54,078 nucleotides of DNA, from the NCBI GenBank assembly GCA_003427395.1, contig BFEA01000003.1, positions 4,736,283 through 4,790,360 on the forward strand, given 5' to 3'. The position numbers and the translations under genes were made by a program. How positions within the stretch are numbered: position 1 is the first letter of the stretch; each line of letters begins with the position of its first letter. This document shows, one piece after another, positions 9,988 to 19,589 of the stretch. The stretch comes from Chara braunii (Eukaryota > Streptophyta > Charophyceae > Charales > Characeae). The notes beneath the pieces were generated by a model. It did no database searches. It had not been told where the DNA came from and was given only the letters and a program-made list of their open reading frames with translations.

Positions 9988-10344
9988 GGTGCGACTAAAG
10001 ATACAGTCCATAGTTAATATTTTGTTGATGAGATTGACATGTTTACTGAGTGTAAACATTCGAGGTAAAAATCTGACATTGTATTATATTTTGAGCACAG
10101 GCAACACGGGAGCATGAGTATCACATTAATTTTTCCTCATTGTTTTGTCGTTCCTTTAACTTTGCATTGCTATGAACATTGTTTCGTCCTTATTTTGCTT
10201 TGTTGTTATTTCGATTTGTTGTTATTTTGCTTTGTCGTTATTTCGTCTGTAATTTCCTCATTTCGTTCTGCCATTTTATACTTTAAAAAAAAAAAGTGAA
10301 CATGAAAACAATTTCACTTATAACGAAAACATCGTTGTAGTCCT
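9988..10344. other. AT-rich junction between C48 locus and gypsy copy 1
   Basis: T-rich sequence (repeated TTTCGTC/TTATTTTG words) ends in an A11 run at 10286-10296. No gene is recognised. The retrotransposon coding sequence starts to align from about 10345. The A-run next to the breakpoint might mark a poly(A)-type insertion end. Confidence 0.4.
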
Positions 10345-10560
10345 TCACAAAGTCATTGCGTTTCGGCCAGATGTACAGGCGGCTCACACTAGCCAACGTC
10401 TTGTGGAAGCCCATATGAAAGGCGGCTGCCTGGTCATGGAACTCTGCCACTTCTCGGACACGTAGTTGTCCAGTGGAGGGAACGCAAATACGGGGCTATC
10501 TGGTGCCCTGTGAACCGTGCCAGTACACGAGACCGTTGTCCGCGAGGACGTAGTTCGGGA
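10345..10560 (-). pseudogene. Integrase N-terminus (zinc-binding region), truncated
   Basis: Matches copy 2 at LVYWH, PRICVPSTGQLRVR and VAEFHD, then ...FHMGFHKTLASV...LY, the His part of the HHCC zinc finger. A TAG follows GSQGTR near 10495 (minus sense), where copy 2 has Glu. The CPTC half and the catalytic core are absent because the element ends at about 10345. Confidence 0.7.
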
Positions 10561-11280
10561 CGGTCTTGCCACTCTGAAGGGTCGCGTGGATGTTGCGATA
10601 GTCGGGGCAGTGGCGGTACTGAGTGCGAAACTCGTCGATCACCGAGTGGTGGACGGTGGTCACCGAGATGGAAGAGAGTTGGATTTGCTCCTGGTCGTGG
10701 TCAGGGCGCCGGGATAAGGCATCTGCGACCCGATTAGTCTCACCCTTGATGTGCTCAGTGGTGAAACTAAACTCGGATAGGTCGCGCCACCAGCTAGCCT
10801 GTCGAGGAGTGCGTTTCAACTTTGACAGAAAAACATGGACAACATAGTTGTCCGTGCGCACCGTGAATGGTGCCCCGTGCAGGTAGTGACGTCAGTGTCA
10901 AGCGGTATAAACTATTGCGAGAACCCGGCGGGCAGGAGCTGACGGGAGTAGAAGGCTATCGGGCAATCACATGAGTGAAACTCGACGGTGTCGTCCTCGG
11001 CGATAGTAGGAGAATACTCAATAGAAAACTCGTCAGTAGCTGGACGAGTAGGCGTCAGTCGGGAAGCAGTGGTAGGGGTAGGGGGAGCGAAGCGAGGGAT
11101 ACGAGGATGAGAGGACTCAGGAGAGGAAGGGAAGACTTGGGAAAGCATTGCTCCTACAGCAAAGTCTGACGCATCGGTGGTAAGGATAAAAGGTCGATCA
11201 AATCGGGTAGGTGAAGAACCGGTGCGCATGTCACCGCCTTCTTGAGGGCGCGGAAGGCGTCCTCGTGGAGGGGTGTCCAA
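10496..11280 (-). pseudogene. RNase H domain of copy 1, frameshifted and deleted
   Basis: The start is FDRPFILTTDASDFAVGAML (first catalytic Asp in TTDAS). The end is FTTEHIKGETNRVADALSRR, the standard Ty3/gypsy RNase H finish (Asp in VADALSRR). The middle (copy 2: ADEREVLAVVYV) is missing around 10905-10925 and the frame changes there. Confidence 0.8.
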
Positions 11281-12175
11281 GCCCAGGGTGGGTTCTTCCG
11301 GAGGAGGGTGGAGGTAAGGACGTAGGAATACCTAGCGTATCCCCGGATGAAATTACTATAGTAGCTAGTCAAGCCTAGGAAGCTGCAAAGCTGCTTGGCA
11401 GATGTGGAGGCGGGCCACTCTGCAATAGCATTGATCTTCACGTCGTCCATGTGGAGACCCTGGTCAGACACGTAGTGTCCTAAGAAATTCACTTTGTGTT
11501 GGGCAAAGCGGCACTTGCTCAGCTTGGCGTAGAAGCCATGTCTGCGCAAGCGGTCAAGGACATCGCGGAGGTGTCTGAGGTGCTCCTCAAGGGTACGACT
11601 GTAGACCANGATATCGTCGAGGTAGACGAGAACGTACTGCTCCACGATGTCCCTGAAGATGTCGTTCATCGACCTCTGGAAGGTAGCGGGTGCGTTGGTG
11701 AGGCCGAATGGCATCACCGTAAACTTGTAGTGGCCGAAGCTCGATCGGAATGCGGTCTTCGGCTGGTCGGCTACAGCGACGCGGATCTGATGGTAACCGC
11801 TACGAAGATCAGTCTTCGTAAAGAAGCGGTTCTCTGCTAGGCGGTCAAACAGCTCATCGAAACGAGGCATGGGTAGCTGTTCTTAACCGTGTAGCGGTTG
11901 AGACCGCGGTAGCCGATGCAGAGACGAAGAGTTTCATCCGCTTTGCGAGCAAAGAGGACGGGTGCACCCCACGGGGAGTTGCTGGGTTTAATGAAACCCA
12001 ATCTCAGGAGCTCCTCAAGCTGACGCTCGAGTTCGGTGGCCTCGGGGATCGAGAGTCTGTAGGGTGCCTGGTGGTGAACACAATAGTCAGGCACAAGCTG
12101 GATGGAATGCTCGACGTCGCGAATCGGTAGGATGCCAGCGTGGGAGAACGACGATAGGAAAGCGTCGTGGTACTC
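11154..12175 (-). pseudogene. Reverse transcriptase of copy 1
   Basis: The fingers lie in 11837-12094 ([40 protein letters not shown]). The palm lies in 11154-11870 (FFTKTDLRSGYHQIRV, FTVMPFGLTNAPATFQ, then catalytic LVYLDDI), then the connection (FLGHYVSDQGLHMDD, SYYSNFIRGYARYS). The two pieces are one base out of register near 11873, inside a run of C. An N at 11611 falls just after the YLDDI codons, so part of the disruption could be sequencing error. The frame changes again near 11205. Confidence 0.9.
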
Positions 12176-13051
12176 TCAGATGAGGTCACGAACTGCGGGC
12201 TCCAGGTCAGTCGTATAGCGTGCGAGTTCCTCAGCGTCAGCGTCAGCGCGGAACGGCTGGGTGGACTCGACGGACGGCGGAGGGACGGAAGTAGAGATGG
12301 GAGTCATGGAGATAGAAGGAGGATCTAGCTCCAGAGGGATGAGCTCGGCGTCGGGACAGGGTGGATCATAGTATAAGAGATCCGTCACGTTCACCATAAA
12401 GAAGGTGACGACGTCTTGTCGGATGAAGTGGGCGAACTGCCGAGGCGAGGTGACAGTGATATAAAGAGATGGTGTGGGCACAGAAGGCTCCGGGGGAGGA
12501 GGATCGGGGCGTGGTGTCGCAGTGGTACCTATGAAAGGTACGCGATACGTTTGTCCACACTTCGTTTTGAGAACGAGAGTGTTGGTCGCACAATCGGCTT
12601 CGGTGCTGCAGAACCGACGAGACCACGGAGTGTCGAGAATGAAGTTGTACCTCGTCTCCATCACATCGAAATGTGTAGAGGAGCGGTAGCGACGAGACGC
12701 CGCTGGACGATCAGTCCGCTCGAGAGTGAGGAAGAAAGGGAGGTTGGTGACCGTCTGATCGAAGAAGCGTTGGGTCTTGTCATCCCCTAGGGTGACAGAG
12801 ATGGGAGTTGGAGACCCGGTCGTGGGTAAGCGGGCTTCTTTCACCACACGTGGGTGAATGAAGTCGCTCTGAGAACCGGAATCCCACAGCGTTGAGTACA
12901 CCCTCGTGAAGGTCCCCAGTTGTACGGGGATGATCGGAAGGGTGCGATCAGGATTGGAAAGGATGGTGAGAAGGCGACGCGTGGCAACGACATGGAGGGT
13001 GGGTCGCTCCTGACGAGCCTGGAGCATGCTCAAGTCCAGAAGAGAGGACAC
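12176..13051 (-). pseudogene. Retropepsin-like protease and pol linker of copy 1
   Basis: The catalytic Asp lies in TLWDSGSQSDFIHP, with the flap-side section FDVMETRYNFILDTPWSRRF and then VLKTKCGQTYRVPF. The element cleaves its own polyprotein at virus-like-particle assembly. A TGA at 12176-12178 interrupts the frame; the same reading frame then continues into RT. Copy 2 has CAA at that point. Confidence 0.8.
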
Positions 13052-13180
13052 AACGCCCTCGCGAGTAGCGAGCTGCTCGCTGCAACGGGCTGAGCGAATG
13101 GCTCGACGCGTCCGTAGTCCCAGCGGGGAAGGAGGGGAGACGGTGGTCTGCAGGGGCGCAGACGGTACTCCGATAGGGGC

Positions 13181-15344
13181 TTAGTACACTCTGTCGAGTC
13201 CTGCGATACCTGAACTCCAGTAGGGAGAGGGGCGAACCGCGACGGAGATGTCAGGAAGCCGACTACTGAGGAGGGCGCAGGTGTACACTGCACCGTGGCT
13301 AGGAGGCACCGCGGGGATGCGAGGCGCCAGGAAGGGACGAAGCACGACGCTGGCGGGGAAGGTCAGCGTAGTGGCAGTCAAGGGCGGTGGTGTAAGGGCA
13401 CCGAGAGGAGGTATGACCGTCCTAACGACATCGCAAACATCCACGCCGACCCAAAATAGTCGTGCGCTCCTCAGCGGAAAGGACACCGCGAGGAGGGACA
13501 AAGCCCTGAGGGAGGTCCTGCTGTGGGACCTCGGGGGGCGACGCGCCAGCGTGACCAAGGCGGCTGCATGCCCGGGAAAGGGTGGAGAGGATGAGCTGGA
13601 GGCGCTCAGCCATAGGGAGAGTAGGGTCCTCCAGATGGTGTTGGACGACCTCGCCAAGGTCAACGTCGTCGCTATGGTCACCCTCTGGCGAGAGCGGGGC
13701 ACCAGCGTCCTGCTCACCATACTCGAGCGCGCTAAAGCGGCGCGAGAAGTGGCGGCCCTGCTGCGCAGAACGGTGGGGGCGACCGCGGAGAGGGGAACGG
13801 CGCTGGGAAGTGCCGTGAGAGGAGGAGGCGTAACCAATACGCTGAGGCTGAGAGGAGGAGGCGGGGTGAAGACGGGCTCGCATCCGCTGATGGTCCCTGG
13901 CGGCCTCATAAACCTGCGGGGCCGATGTGAACTCGTACCGCCATAGCTCGGAGCGGTACTCGAGCAGGGGGCTGGCCAATAAACAATCGATAAGGGCAGC
14001 CTCGGGGAGAAACGCCACATCACAAGTGAGGCGGGCGTCCTGAAAGACCTGGATGCAGCGATCCAGAGCGGCAGCGCCACCAGAGCCGGACGAGCGTGTA
14101 GTGACGACACGCTCGAAGGCGTCAGTCATGTCGTATCGGGCTCCGAAGCGATCCTCGAGAAACGCCTGGAAATCCATGAAGGTGGGGGTCCGACCTTCAC
14201 GAAGGAAGTACGCGTAGAAATTCTCCCAGCCCTCGAAAGGACCGCCACGTAGACGCGTGGAGAGGTGACCCACCCACGTGTCGGGTGTGGCGCCCATGAG
14301 CTGGAGCGTGCGGGTGGTAAACTGCAGCCACCTAGACATGCGTATGCCTGTACCGTCATACAAGGCAATGTCCGACAAGCGGATGAGTGGTGCGCCACCG
14401 TTTTGGCGGCGAGGGGATCGAGGAGCAGAGGTCTGTGCCACGGCTGAGTAAGTCGGCGCAGCTCCTGGAGAAAGGGGTGCAGCTGACTGTGCGCCCGGGC
14501 CGCATGGGGAAGCGGCGGGGGCAGTTGCGGTAGGCTTCGAGGGAGCTGCGGTAGAAGAGGTCGCAGCAACCTCGGGAGTGGGAAGAAGGTAGGATGGGGC
14601 TGGATAGGGTGCAGGGCGCAGGAAGCGAGCCAGCATGGGAGGAAGAGTAGAGGAGGTAGCGGTTGCGCTCGAGGGCGCGGCCACCTGTGAGGGTGGGGGT
14701 GGTTGGAGGCGTAAGAGAGCGAGGTCGGCCCGGAGCTGGGCAATCTCGTTCGCGAGACCTCGAACGTAGGTCGAGCGAGGAGTGGCAGGAGGAAGAGTGG
14801 AGGAAGTGGACGCACAAGCGGCGCGGGGCATCCCTGAGGGGGGAGAGTCAGGTGGCGCTGCGGTCGTGCGAAGGGAGGGGAGGAACGGGGCATCCGAAAA
14901 CGCCGAGACCATGGTAGAGGGTTGTGGTCCCGTGGCCGTCGTGACCGGGATCTGGGCGGGTGCGCCTGTGGACTGAGGGAGGGTCTGGCTCGTGGCGACC
15001 GTCGTGCTAGGGGCGTGGACAGTCACCAAGATGGCCGGGTCGGGGGCGGCGGAGGAGGAAGCTCCACCGTGGCCACCCTGTTGGAGGACGGGGGACCCGG
15101 ACTGGGAGCCAGGAGATGAAGGGCACGCAGCGTCCTGGAGTTGCTGCACGCCGGCAGCAAGGGTCGCCACCTGCGCCTGTAAAGGCGCGAGGGTCGCGAG
15201 TTGCGCCTGGATGGGCGCAAGAAGGGAGGTGAGGAGGGTGTGCAAATCCCCCTGGGGCTGGTGGCCCTGGTCCGTCGGCACGGGTGTGGAGCCCTGTGCC
15301 GTGGTCGTCGCCGCGTCGGCGGCGTGTGACGCGTCGTCGGCCAT
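13181..15344 (-). pseudogene. Gag of copy 1 (640 residues to a TAG in the zinc knuckle)
   Basis: An ATG at 15344-15342 opens a 640-residue frame. It has a helical N-terminus with heptad-like LLAPIQAQLATLAPLQAQVA (possible coiled coil), a long Pro/Ser/Ala-rich section, and the retrotransposon Gag core (RMSRWLQFTTRTLQLMG, WENFYAYFLREGRTPTF, FQAFLEDRF). It then reaches ARRGCLRCR. The next codon is TAG (13422-13424), followed in frame by a correctly spaced His and Cys, so the stop sits inside a CCHC knuckle (C-x2-C-x4-H-x4-C). Copy 2 has CAG there. It could be a nonsense mutation or, less likely, a readthrough stop. Confidence 0.85.
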
Positions 15345-15531
15345 GGGAAGGTGACGGGGTGGACTGGAGGGGGCCAGGAGAGGTCCGTGTGAGCGGAGGG
15401 CGTAGGGGGAAGTCCGCGGTAGGAAGCGGTGGACGGCGCTCGCAAGGCTGGCGCGGGCACCGTCAAAGGGGGAGGGATGGTTCGGGTCCAGGGTGCCCGA
15501 AGAGGACGGGGAAGTACGGGAGGGTTTGAAG

Positions 15532-15570
15532 AACCCTTAACCCTATCAAAACCCTAAGAAAACCCTCACC
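15532..15570 (-). repeat. Telomere-like/telo-box tract in gypsy leader
   Basis: Four to five AACCCT-type words occur here (minus sense AGGGTT). The equivalent position of copy 2 (53859-53873) has two perfect plant-type telomere units. It is inherited with the element rather than an interstitial telomere. Confidence 0.55.
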
Positions 15571-15772
15571 GAAGTTTGGGTGGTTAGGGTACGGTGTCGG
15601 TAACTTACTCAAGTAAATAAAGCAGCAAGCATAGGGGGGGGGGGAAGGCGGAAGAAAAATAAATAAACAGCAAGATTTCGAGAGAAAAATAAAAGAAAAT
15701 AAATAAGAAAAATATTTAAAAAAAATAAGTAAACAAAATATGAAGAGAGAAACAATATTTATTTTTTTGAAA

Positions 15773-16200
15773 TTTTCGGCAGCATTTCCGTACCCCCCAT
15801 GGGGTCAAGAATGTGCCAAGGGGAAAGGAGAGACCAAGGTGAGCACACTAGGTTTCAAGATGCCGCAAATAAGTAGAAAAAAATCAAAAAATAAATAAAG
15901 AAATGTGCCAAGGGGAAAGGAGAGATCAAGGTGAGCACACTAGGTTTCAAGATGCCGCAAATAAAAAAAAAATAATAATAATAAAAAAAGATAAGAAATA
16001 AGGAAATAAATAAATAAGTAAATAAGTGGGTGAAGAGGTAGGGAGAAATGAAGTATCTGATTTGTCAAAAATTTCGGCGGCATTTCGTTACCCCCATGGG
16101 GTCGAAGTGTGCCGAGAAGACCAAGCGGAAGAAAAAATATAAAATTTCGGCAGCACTTCGTTACCCCCACGGGGTCAAAACGTGTGCCGAAAGTAGTAAA
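15773..16200. repeat. Internal duplications in gypsy leader
   Basis: A motif of about 35 bp with TTTCGGCAGCAYTTCGTTACC then CCAYGGGGTC recurs at about 15774, 16070 and 16145. A separate block of about 60 bp (ATGTGCCAAGGGGAAAGGAG to GATGCCGCAAATA) is repeated at 15811-15870 and 15903-15962. Confidence 0.8.
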
Positions 16201-16239
16201 GACTAACACCTAATCAGTTTTAAGATTGCCGTAAAGAAA

Positions 16240-16705
16240 ATTGAATTTTCAGAATAAATAAAAAAATAAATAAAATAAATCAGAAAAATAAGAAAAAAAG
16301 GTGGGGAAGAAGATAATTCGAATTTTGGGAAAAAAGCAAAAATATAAATCAAAAGGGAGATAGAAAAAAAGAAAAAACAGAAAAATTTGAAGTAGAGGAG
16401 AAGGGGGGATGAAAAAATGATGGAGAGAAGAAAGAAATAGGTGGGAGAGGGAAAAAGATGGAAGTGGAAGGTGGGGGGATGATGTGGTGGCAGTTGGGGG
16501 AGAAGAGGGTGAGAGAATGGGAGAGAAAGAGGATGGGGAAAGATGGAGAGTGATCAAGAAACTAAGAGAAAAGAAGGAGGAGAGAAAAGAAAAGAAATGA
16601 AGAAAAGAGGGTAAGATAGTGGTTAGTGGGAGAAAAGGTGGGGTGGGGAGGGTAAAAAGAGGAGGGGAGAGAGGCAGTGGAAGGTGGGGGAAAGAAAAGG
16701 GGAGA
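16240..16705. repeat. Purine-rich tract (CU-rich on element sense strand)
   Basis: About 460 bp in which the + strand is almost wholly A and G. On the minus (element) strand it is a CU-rich leader. The 179-residue minus frame here (runs of S, F, P, L) is a composition artefact. Confidence 0.8.
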
Positions 16706-17147
16706 GAGAGATGATACCTGGCCCTCGGTGTCTCCAAAGGCACAAGGTATACCAAGACCAGGAGGGTCTTGGCCTTCGCTGCAGCCAACCAACTGGACGA
16801 TGTAGGGGAGGATGTAAGGGGGCTGAGATCTTAATCAGCCCTAGTTGCAGCACTGCAGATCCAGGGTGTGCTGTGTGAGCATACCCTGATGGATGACGAT
16901 GATGATCTAGGGTTGGCTGAGATCTTGATCAGCCACCCTACTGCCACAGTCACACAGCCCCCTAGCCAGGGGGAAATCTTGAGCTGCTGCAAAGCTCCTG
17001 CTGCAGCAGTAGAGAGATAGTTAAAAAAATAATAATAATAATAATAATGATGTGGCGCAGCCCCCTAACCAGGGGGGTCTTCAGTCCACAGCAAAGTGCC
17101 ATGTGGCACTGCAGGTGGCCACGTGCACAGGCAGCAGCAGCAGCCAA

Positions 17148-17167
17148 GGGGGGGGGGGGGGGGGGGG
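17148..17167 (+). repeat. G20 homopolymer
   Basis: Twenty consecutive G lie within the leader of copy 1, a possible quadruplex on + and C20 on the element strand. The length is unreliable in assemblies. Confidence 0.8.
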
Positions 17168-17311
17168 AGGGTAAATAGCAGCCTCTCCCATTGCTGCCTC
17201 GCTGGCCGCTGCTCGCTGCTCGCCGGCGGGGGTGAGGGGGGTAAATAGCCAGCACCGCTTCAACTTGAGGTTGCCGTGCTGCAAGGCCATACATAGACTT
17301 TGGCCAGTGTG

Positions 17312-17380
17312 TTATGAGGGTGGTACATGCATGCTTATGGCCAGCAGCTGCCTGGGTTCAAACCCCAGCGGCAGCATGCA
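17312..17380 (+). ncRNA. tRNA-like (SINE-type) internal promoter relic
   Basis: A clear B-box-like stem-loop GGGTTCAAACCCC (17354-17366) is preceded about 35 bp upstream by a D-arm-like GAGGGTGGTACATGC. The acceptor stem is not convincing, so this is a tRNA-derived relic and not a gene. Confidence 0.4.
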
Positions 17381-17659
17381 TTCCAGATCTTAATTAACAT
17401 AATTTAGGAGCGGGGTGGGGCAGTGGGGCAGCGTGGGTGTGTGTGCGTGCAGCGGCCTTGGCCCTCGCGCTTGCTGCGCACGCGCTCGTAGTGGCACCTG
17501 CTTTTTTTGCCACGTGTCACCTCCTGCAGGCGCTCCTTTTTCCCTGAGGTTTCGCTGAAAAACACTTGAAAAACAGCAAAAAAAACCGCTGTCGGGTTTT
17601 GCTGTTTTCCTCAGCTGTACAGCTGTACGGGGTGGTGGGTGGGAGCGAGGAACGTTCCC

Positions 17660-17671
17660 GCTCCGATACCA
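17660..17671 (-). other. Primer-binding site for initiator Met-tRNA, copy 1
   Basis: The + strand reads GCTCCGATACCA directly beside the LTR start, one base different from the 3' end of plant initiator tRNA-Met (GCTCTGATACCA). This fixes the element's orientation as minus and the LTR to its right as the 5' LTR. Confidence 0.8.
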
Positions 17672-17672
17672 A

Positions 17673-17988
17673 TGTAGCGGACCCACCAGGTGTGGTGCTC
17701 CACTACTGATAGAGATGGAGATGGAGGAAGAAGGGGGGAGCAAGATGCACAGCGCAGCTCCCCACGCAAGACTCCATTGCACGTACTCCAAAATGTGCAA
17801 GTGTAGAATGAGGACGAAAACAGACAACTGCTGGGGTATACCCCAGCGGACTGACAGGACTGGACTGGACTGGCTGGCACCGACAGAGGTACCGGCCTGG
17901 CCTGGCCTGGACTGCCCCCGAATAGAACACAGGCCTGTGAGAACAGGCCAAGGGGCTGGTCTCACAGGCCAACCAGAGGTCCGCTACA
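17673..17988 (-). repeat. 5' LTR of gypsy copy 1 (316 bp)
   Basis: Bounded by an 11-bp perfect terminal inverted repeat, TGTAGCGGACC ... GGTCCGCTACA, with canonical TG...CA ends. The PBS abuts it on the left. Much of its length aligns to 45918-46238. Near its right end is a hairpin (GGCCTGTGAGA / TCTCACAGGCC) that is also present in the other copy. Confidence 0.85.
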
Positions 17989-17996
17989 GTGACCCA

Positions 17997-18001
<5 letters not shown>

Positions 18002-18050
<49 letters not shown>

Positions 18051-18058
18051 CCCCCCCC
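18002..18058. repeat. (CT)n microsatellite with C10 end
   Basis: Uninterrupted CT from 18002 to 18048, then ten C. It lies 14 bp outside the LTR end. Confidence 0.95.
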
Positions 18059-18261
18059 GTTCAGAACATTTGATTGGTCGTTAGTCCGTTCGGTACGGTA
18101 AGTGACATTTCATCACAGATTCATCACACGATAAGTAGTACACAGCTGAACAAGCAGCAAGTGACCAAATCCCATATATATTCAAGACGCAAGGCTTCCC
18201 CCCTTCCCCCCTTCCGCCCTTCCGCCCTTTTCAGACCCCCCGTCACAAGGCAGCTAAGACA

Positions 18262-18418
18262 AGGTCCCACTAGCAAAGAGGATTGGATTGAGCGCCTGAA
18301 TCTGGACTTGTTTGTGGAAACGTGCAGAAAAATCGAGATCCAACTTCTTTTCTGCATCTCTGGTTAAAACACGTCCAGATTCAGGATATTTATCCAATAC
18401 TCTTTGCTGGTGGGACCT
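18262..18418. repeat. Foldback MITE, copy A (157 bp)
   Basis: A near-complete palindrome: AGGTCCCACTAGCAAAGAGG on the left pairs with TCTTTGCTGGTGGGACCT on the right. The arms continue through CCTGAATCTGGAC / GTCCAGATTCAGG and TGCAGAAAA / TTTTCTGCA. It has no coding capacity. Copy B is at 19007-19162. Confidence 0.85.
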
Positions 18419-18490
18419 CGCCCCTTCTGCCCTTTCAAAAGATGAAAAGACCAAATCATTTCCGAAATCCAAAGGTATCAGTAGAGGCTA

Positions 18491-18627
18491 AGATCATCGC
18501 ACTGTTAACATTGGAACGATACAGAGAAAGAGAACATTAGCATGGCCCCTGCGCTTTCAAGGATGACACACATAAATCGAAGAATGGTCCAAATTACAAC
18601 AACAAAAAAAAAAAAGATCATCACACT
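18491..18627 (+). pseudogene. U6 snRNA retrocopy with target-site duplication
   Basis: 18511-18594 matches the 3' two-thirds of U6: TTGGAACGATACAGAG, CATTAGCATGGCCCCTGCGC, AAGGATGACAC and AATGGTCCAAATT. There are small insertions after AGAGAA and after GCGC. An A-rich tail follows (about 18598-18613). The flanks AAGATCATCGCACT (18490-18503) and AAGATCATCACACT (18614-18627) are a 14-bp duplication with one mismatch. The 5' truncation, A-tail and duplication are what LINE-mediated retrotransposition produces. The insertions interrupt the catalytic core region, so it is not a functional U6. Confidence 0.85.
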
Positions 18628-18830
18628 CTACCGGGAATTACTGACGAGGGCATACTCACATTTTTCTAAATGTATCTGACCGTAATCACTTCCAGAGCTG
18701 CTGAGTCGACCAAGTCCTAGTGTGACTCTGCCCTGAGAACATATGTCAGCTTCCGTTATGAACATAATATCACCAAGACCAACTAATAGTATCCGATCCA
18801 GAGGCAAATTAGAAAAAAAAAAAAGGAAAC

Positions 18831-18872
18831 GAAGATTAGCATGGGCCCCTTCCCAAGTATGACACGCAAAAT
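18831..18872 (+). pseudogene. Second U6 snRNA fragment
   Basis: GAAGATTAGCATGG, then CCCCTTCCCAAG and TATGACACGCAAAAT follow the middle of U6 with several substitutions. An A-run (18813-18824) lies 5' of it rather than 3'. It is more diverged than the first copy, so it is an independent insertion or an old duplicate. Confidence 0.6.
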
Positions 18873-19006
18873 GAAGGGGAAAACGATTTCTGATTCTTCT
18901 GATTAGAACCACCAGTACTTGGCCCATACATGGGCCGCGTTAACGTGCCACTGCAAACGGGGGTCGCGCCCAGGCCAACGACCGGTCCGCCTTGGGCCCG
19001 GGAGCG

Positions 19007-19162
19007 AGGTCCCACTAGCAAAGAGGGTTGGATTAAGCTCCTGAATCTGGACGTGTTTTAAGCATAGATACAGAAAACCAGTTCAATCTCGATTTTCTGC
19101 ACCTTTCCCCGAACGCATCCAGATTCAGGTGTTCGGTCCAATCCTCTTTGCTAGTGGGACCT
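19007..19162. repeat. Foldback MITE, copy B (156 bp)
   Basis: Ends AGGTCCCACTAGCAAAGAGG / CCTCTTTGCTAGTGGGACCT are a perfect 20-bp inverted repeat. Internal arms with CTGAATCTGGACG / CATCCAGATTCAG match copy A. It is 588 bp from copy A, with the U6-derived pieces between them. Confidence 0.9.
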
Positions 19163-19589
19163 CTTTTATTTTCTTTTTTTTTCCCTAAAAGCCCAGGGTG
19201 TTGTAGAGGCCAAGGACCAGACCCGCGGTGATTGCTAGTAGCGACAGCCAATGGTTGTCCTGACATGATAGGCCACCTACCCAACCCATCCCCACGTTAA
19301 TACTCCCAGCGCACCCCCTGTCCCTACTATCCTACCTAAGTGTGACCAGCACTCAGGACCATCACCCTACCAGTATCAAGGGCAACTGGGACCGGACAGC
19401 CCTTGTTTCTTTGTTTTGAAAAGGGCAACGGTCTTGAGATATATCATCATGAAACTGACCGGCCCCATCAGCCCCCATGTAATACAGAATTACTTTTTCC
19501 CCCCCCCCAGAAAAAAAATAAAAAATAAAATAAAATTACTTTCTTCTGTTCATCCGGGCCCAGGTAATTTTAGAATTACGTTCTTCTGC

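Larger units (their letters stand above)
15345..17659 (-). other. 5' leader of gypsy copy 1
   Basis: About 2.3 kb of non-coding sequence between PBS and Gag. The part nearest Gag (15532-15760) aligns with the right edge of the window upstream of Gag of copy 2, so it belongs to the element. Further out are internal duplications, a CU-rich (minus-sense) tract, short palindromes and a tRNA-like head. Part of this length could come from nested insertions. Confidence 0.6.
10345..17988 (-). mobile_element. Ty3/gypsy chromovirus-like retrotransposon, copy 1 (3'-truncated)
   Basis: Minus-strand order: LTR (17673-17988), Met-tRNA PBS (17660-17671), leader of about 2.3 kb, Gag, protease, RT, RNase H, and only the zinc-binding N-terminus of integrase. 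The sequence then departs from copy 2 at about 10345, so the integrase core, chromodomain and 3' LTR are missing. The leader, Gag and pol all match copy 2 at 45.9-54.1 kb. Frame breaks near 11873 and 11205, a short internal deletion near 10900 and stops at 13422 and 12176 make it non-autonomous. Confidence 0.85.

Noticed and set aside
15532-15570. Interstitial telomere
   Set aside because: It sits at the same place in both gypsy leaders, so it travels with the element.
16249-16788. 179-residue minus-strand protein rich in S, F, P and L
   Set aside because: Composition artefact of the purine-rich tract.
18511-18594. Functional U6 gene
   Set aside because: 5' truncated, with insertions in the core, an A-tail and a target-site duplication.
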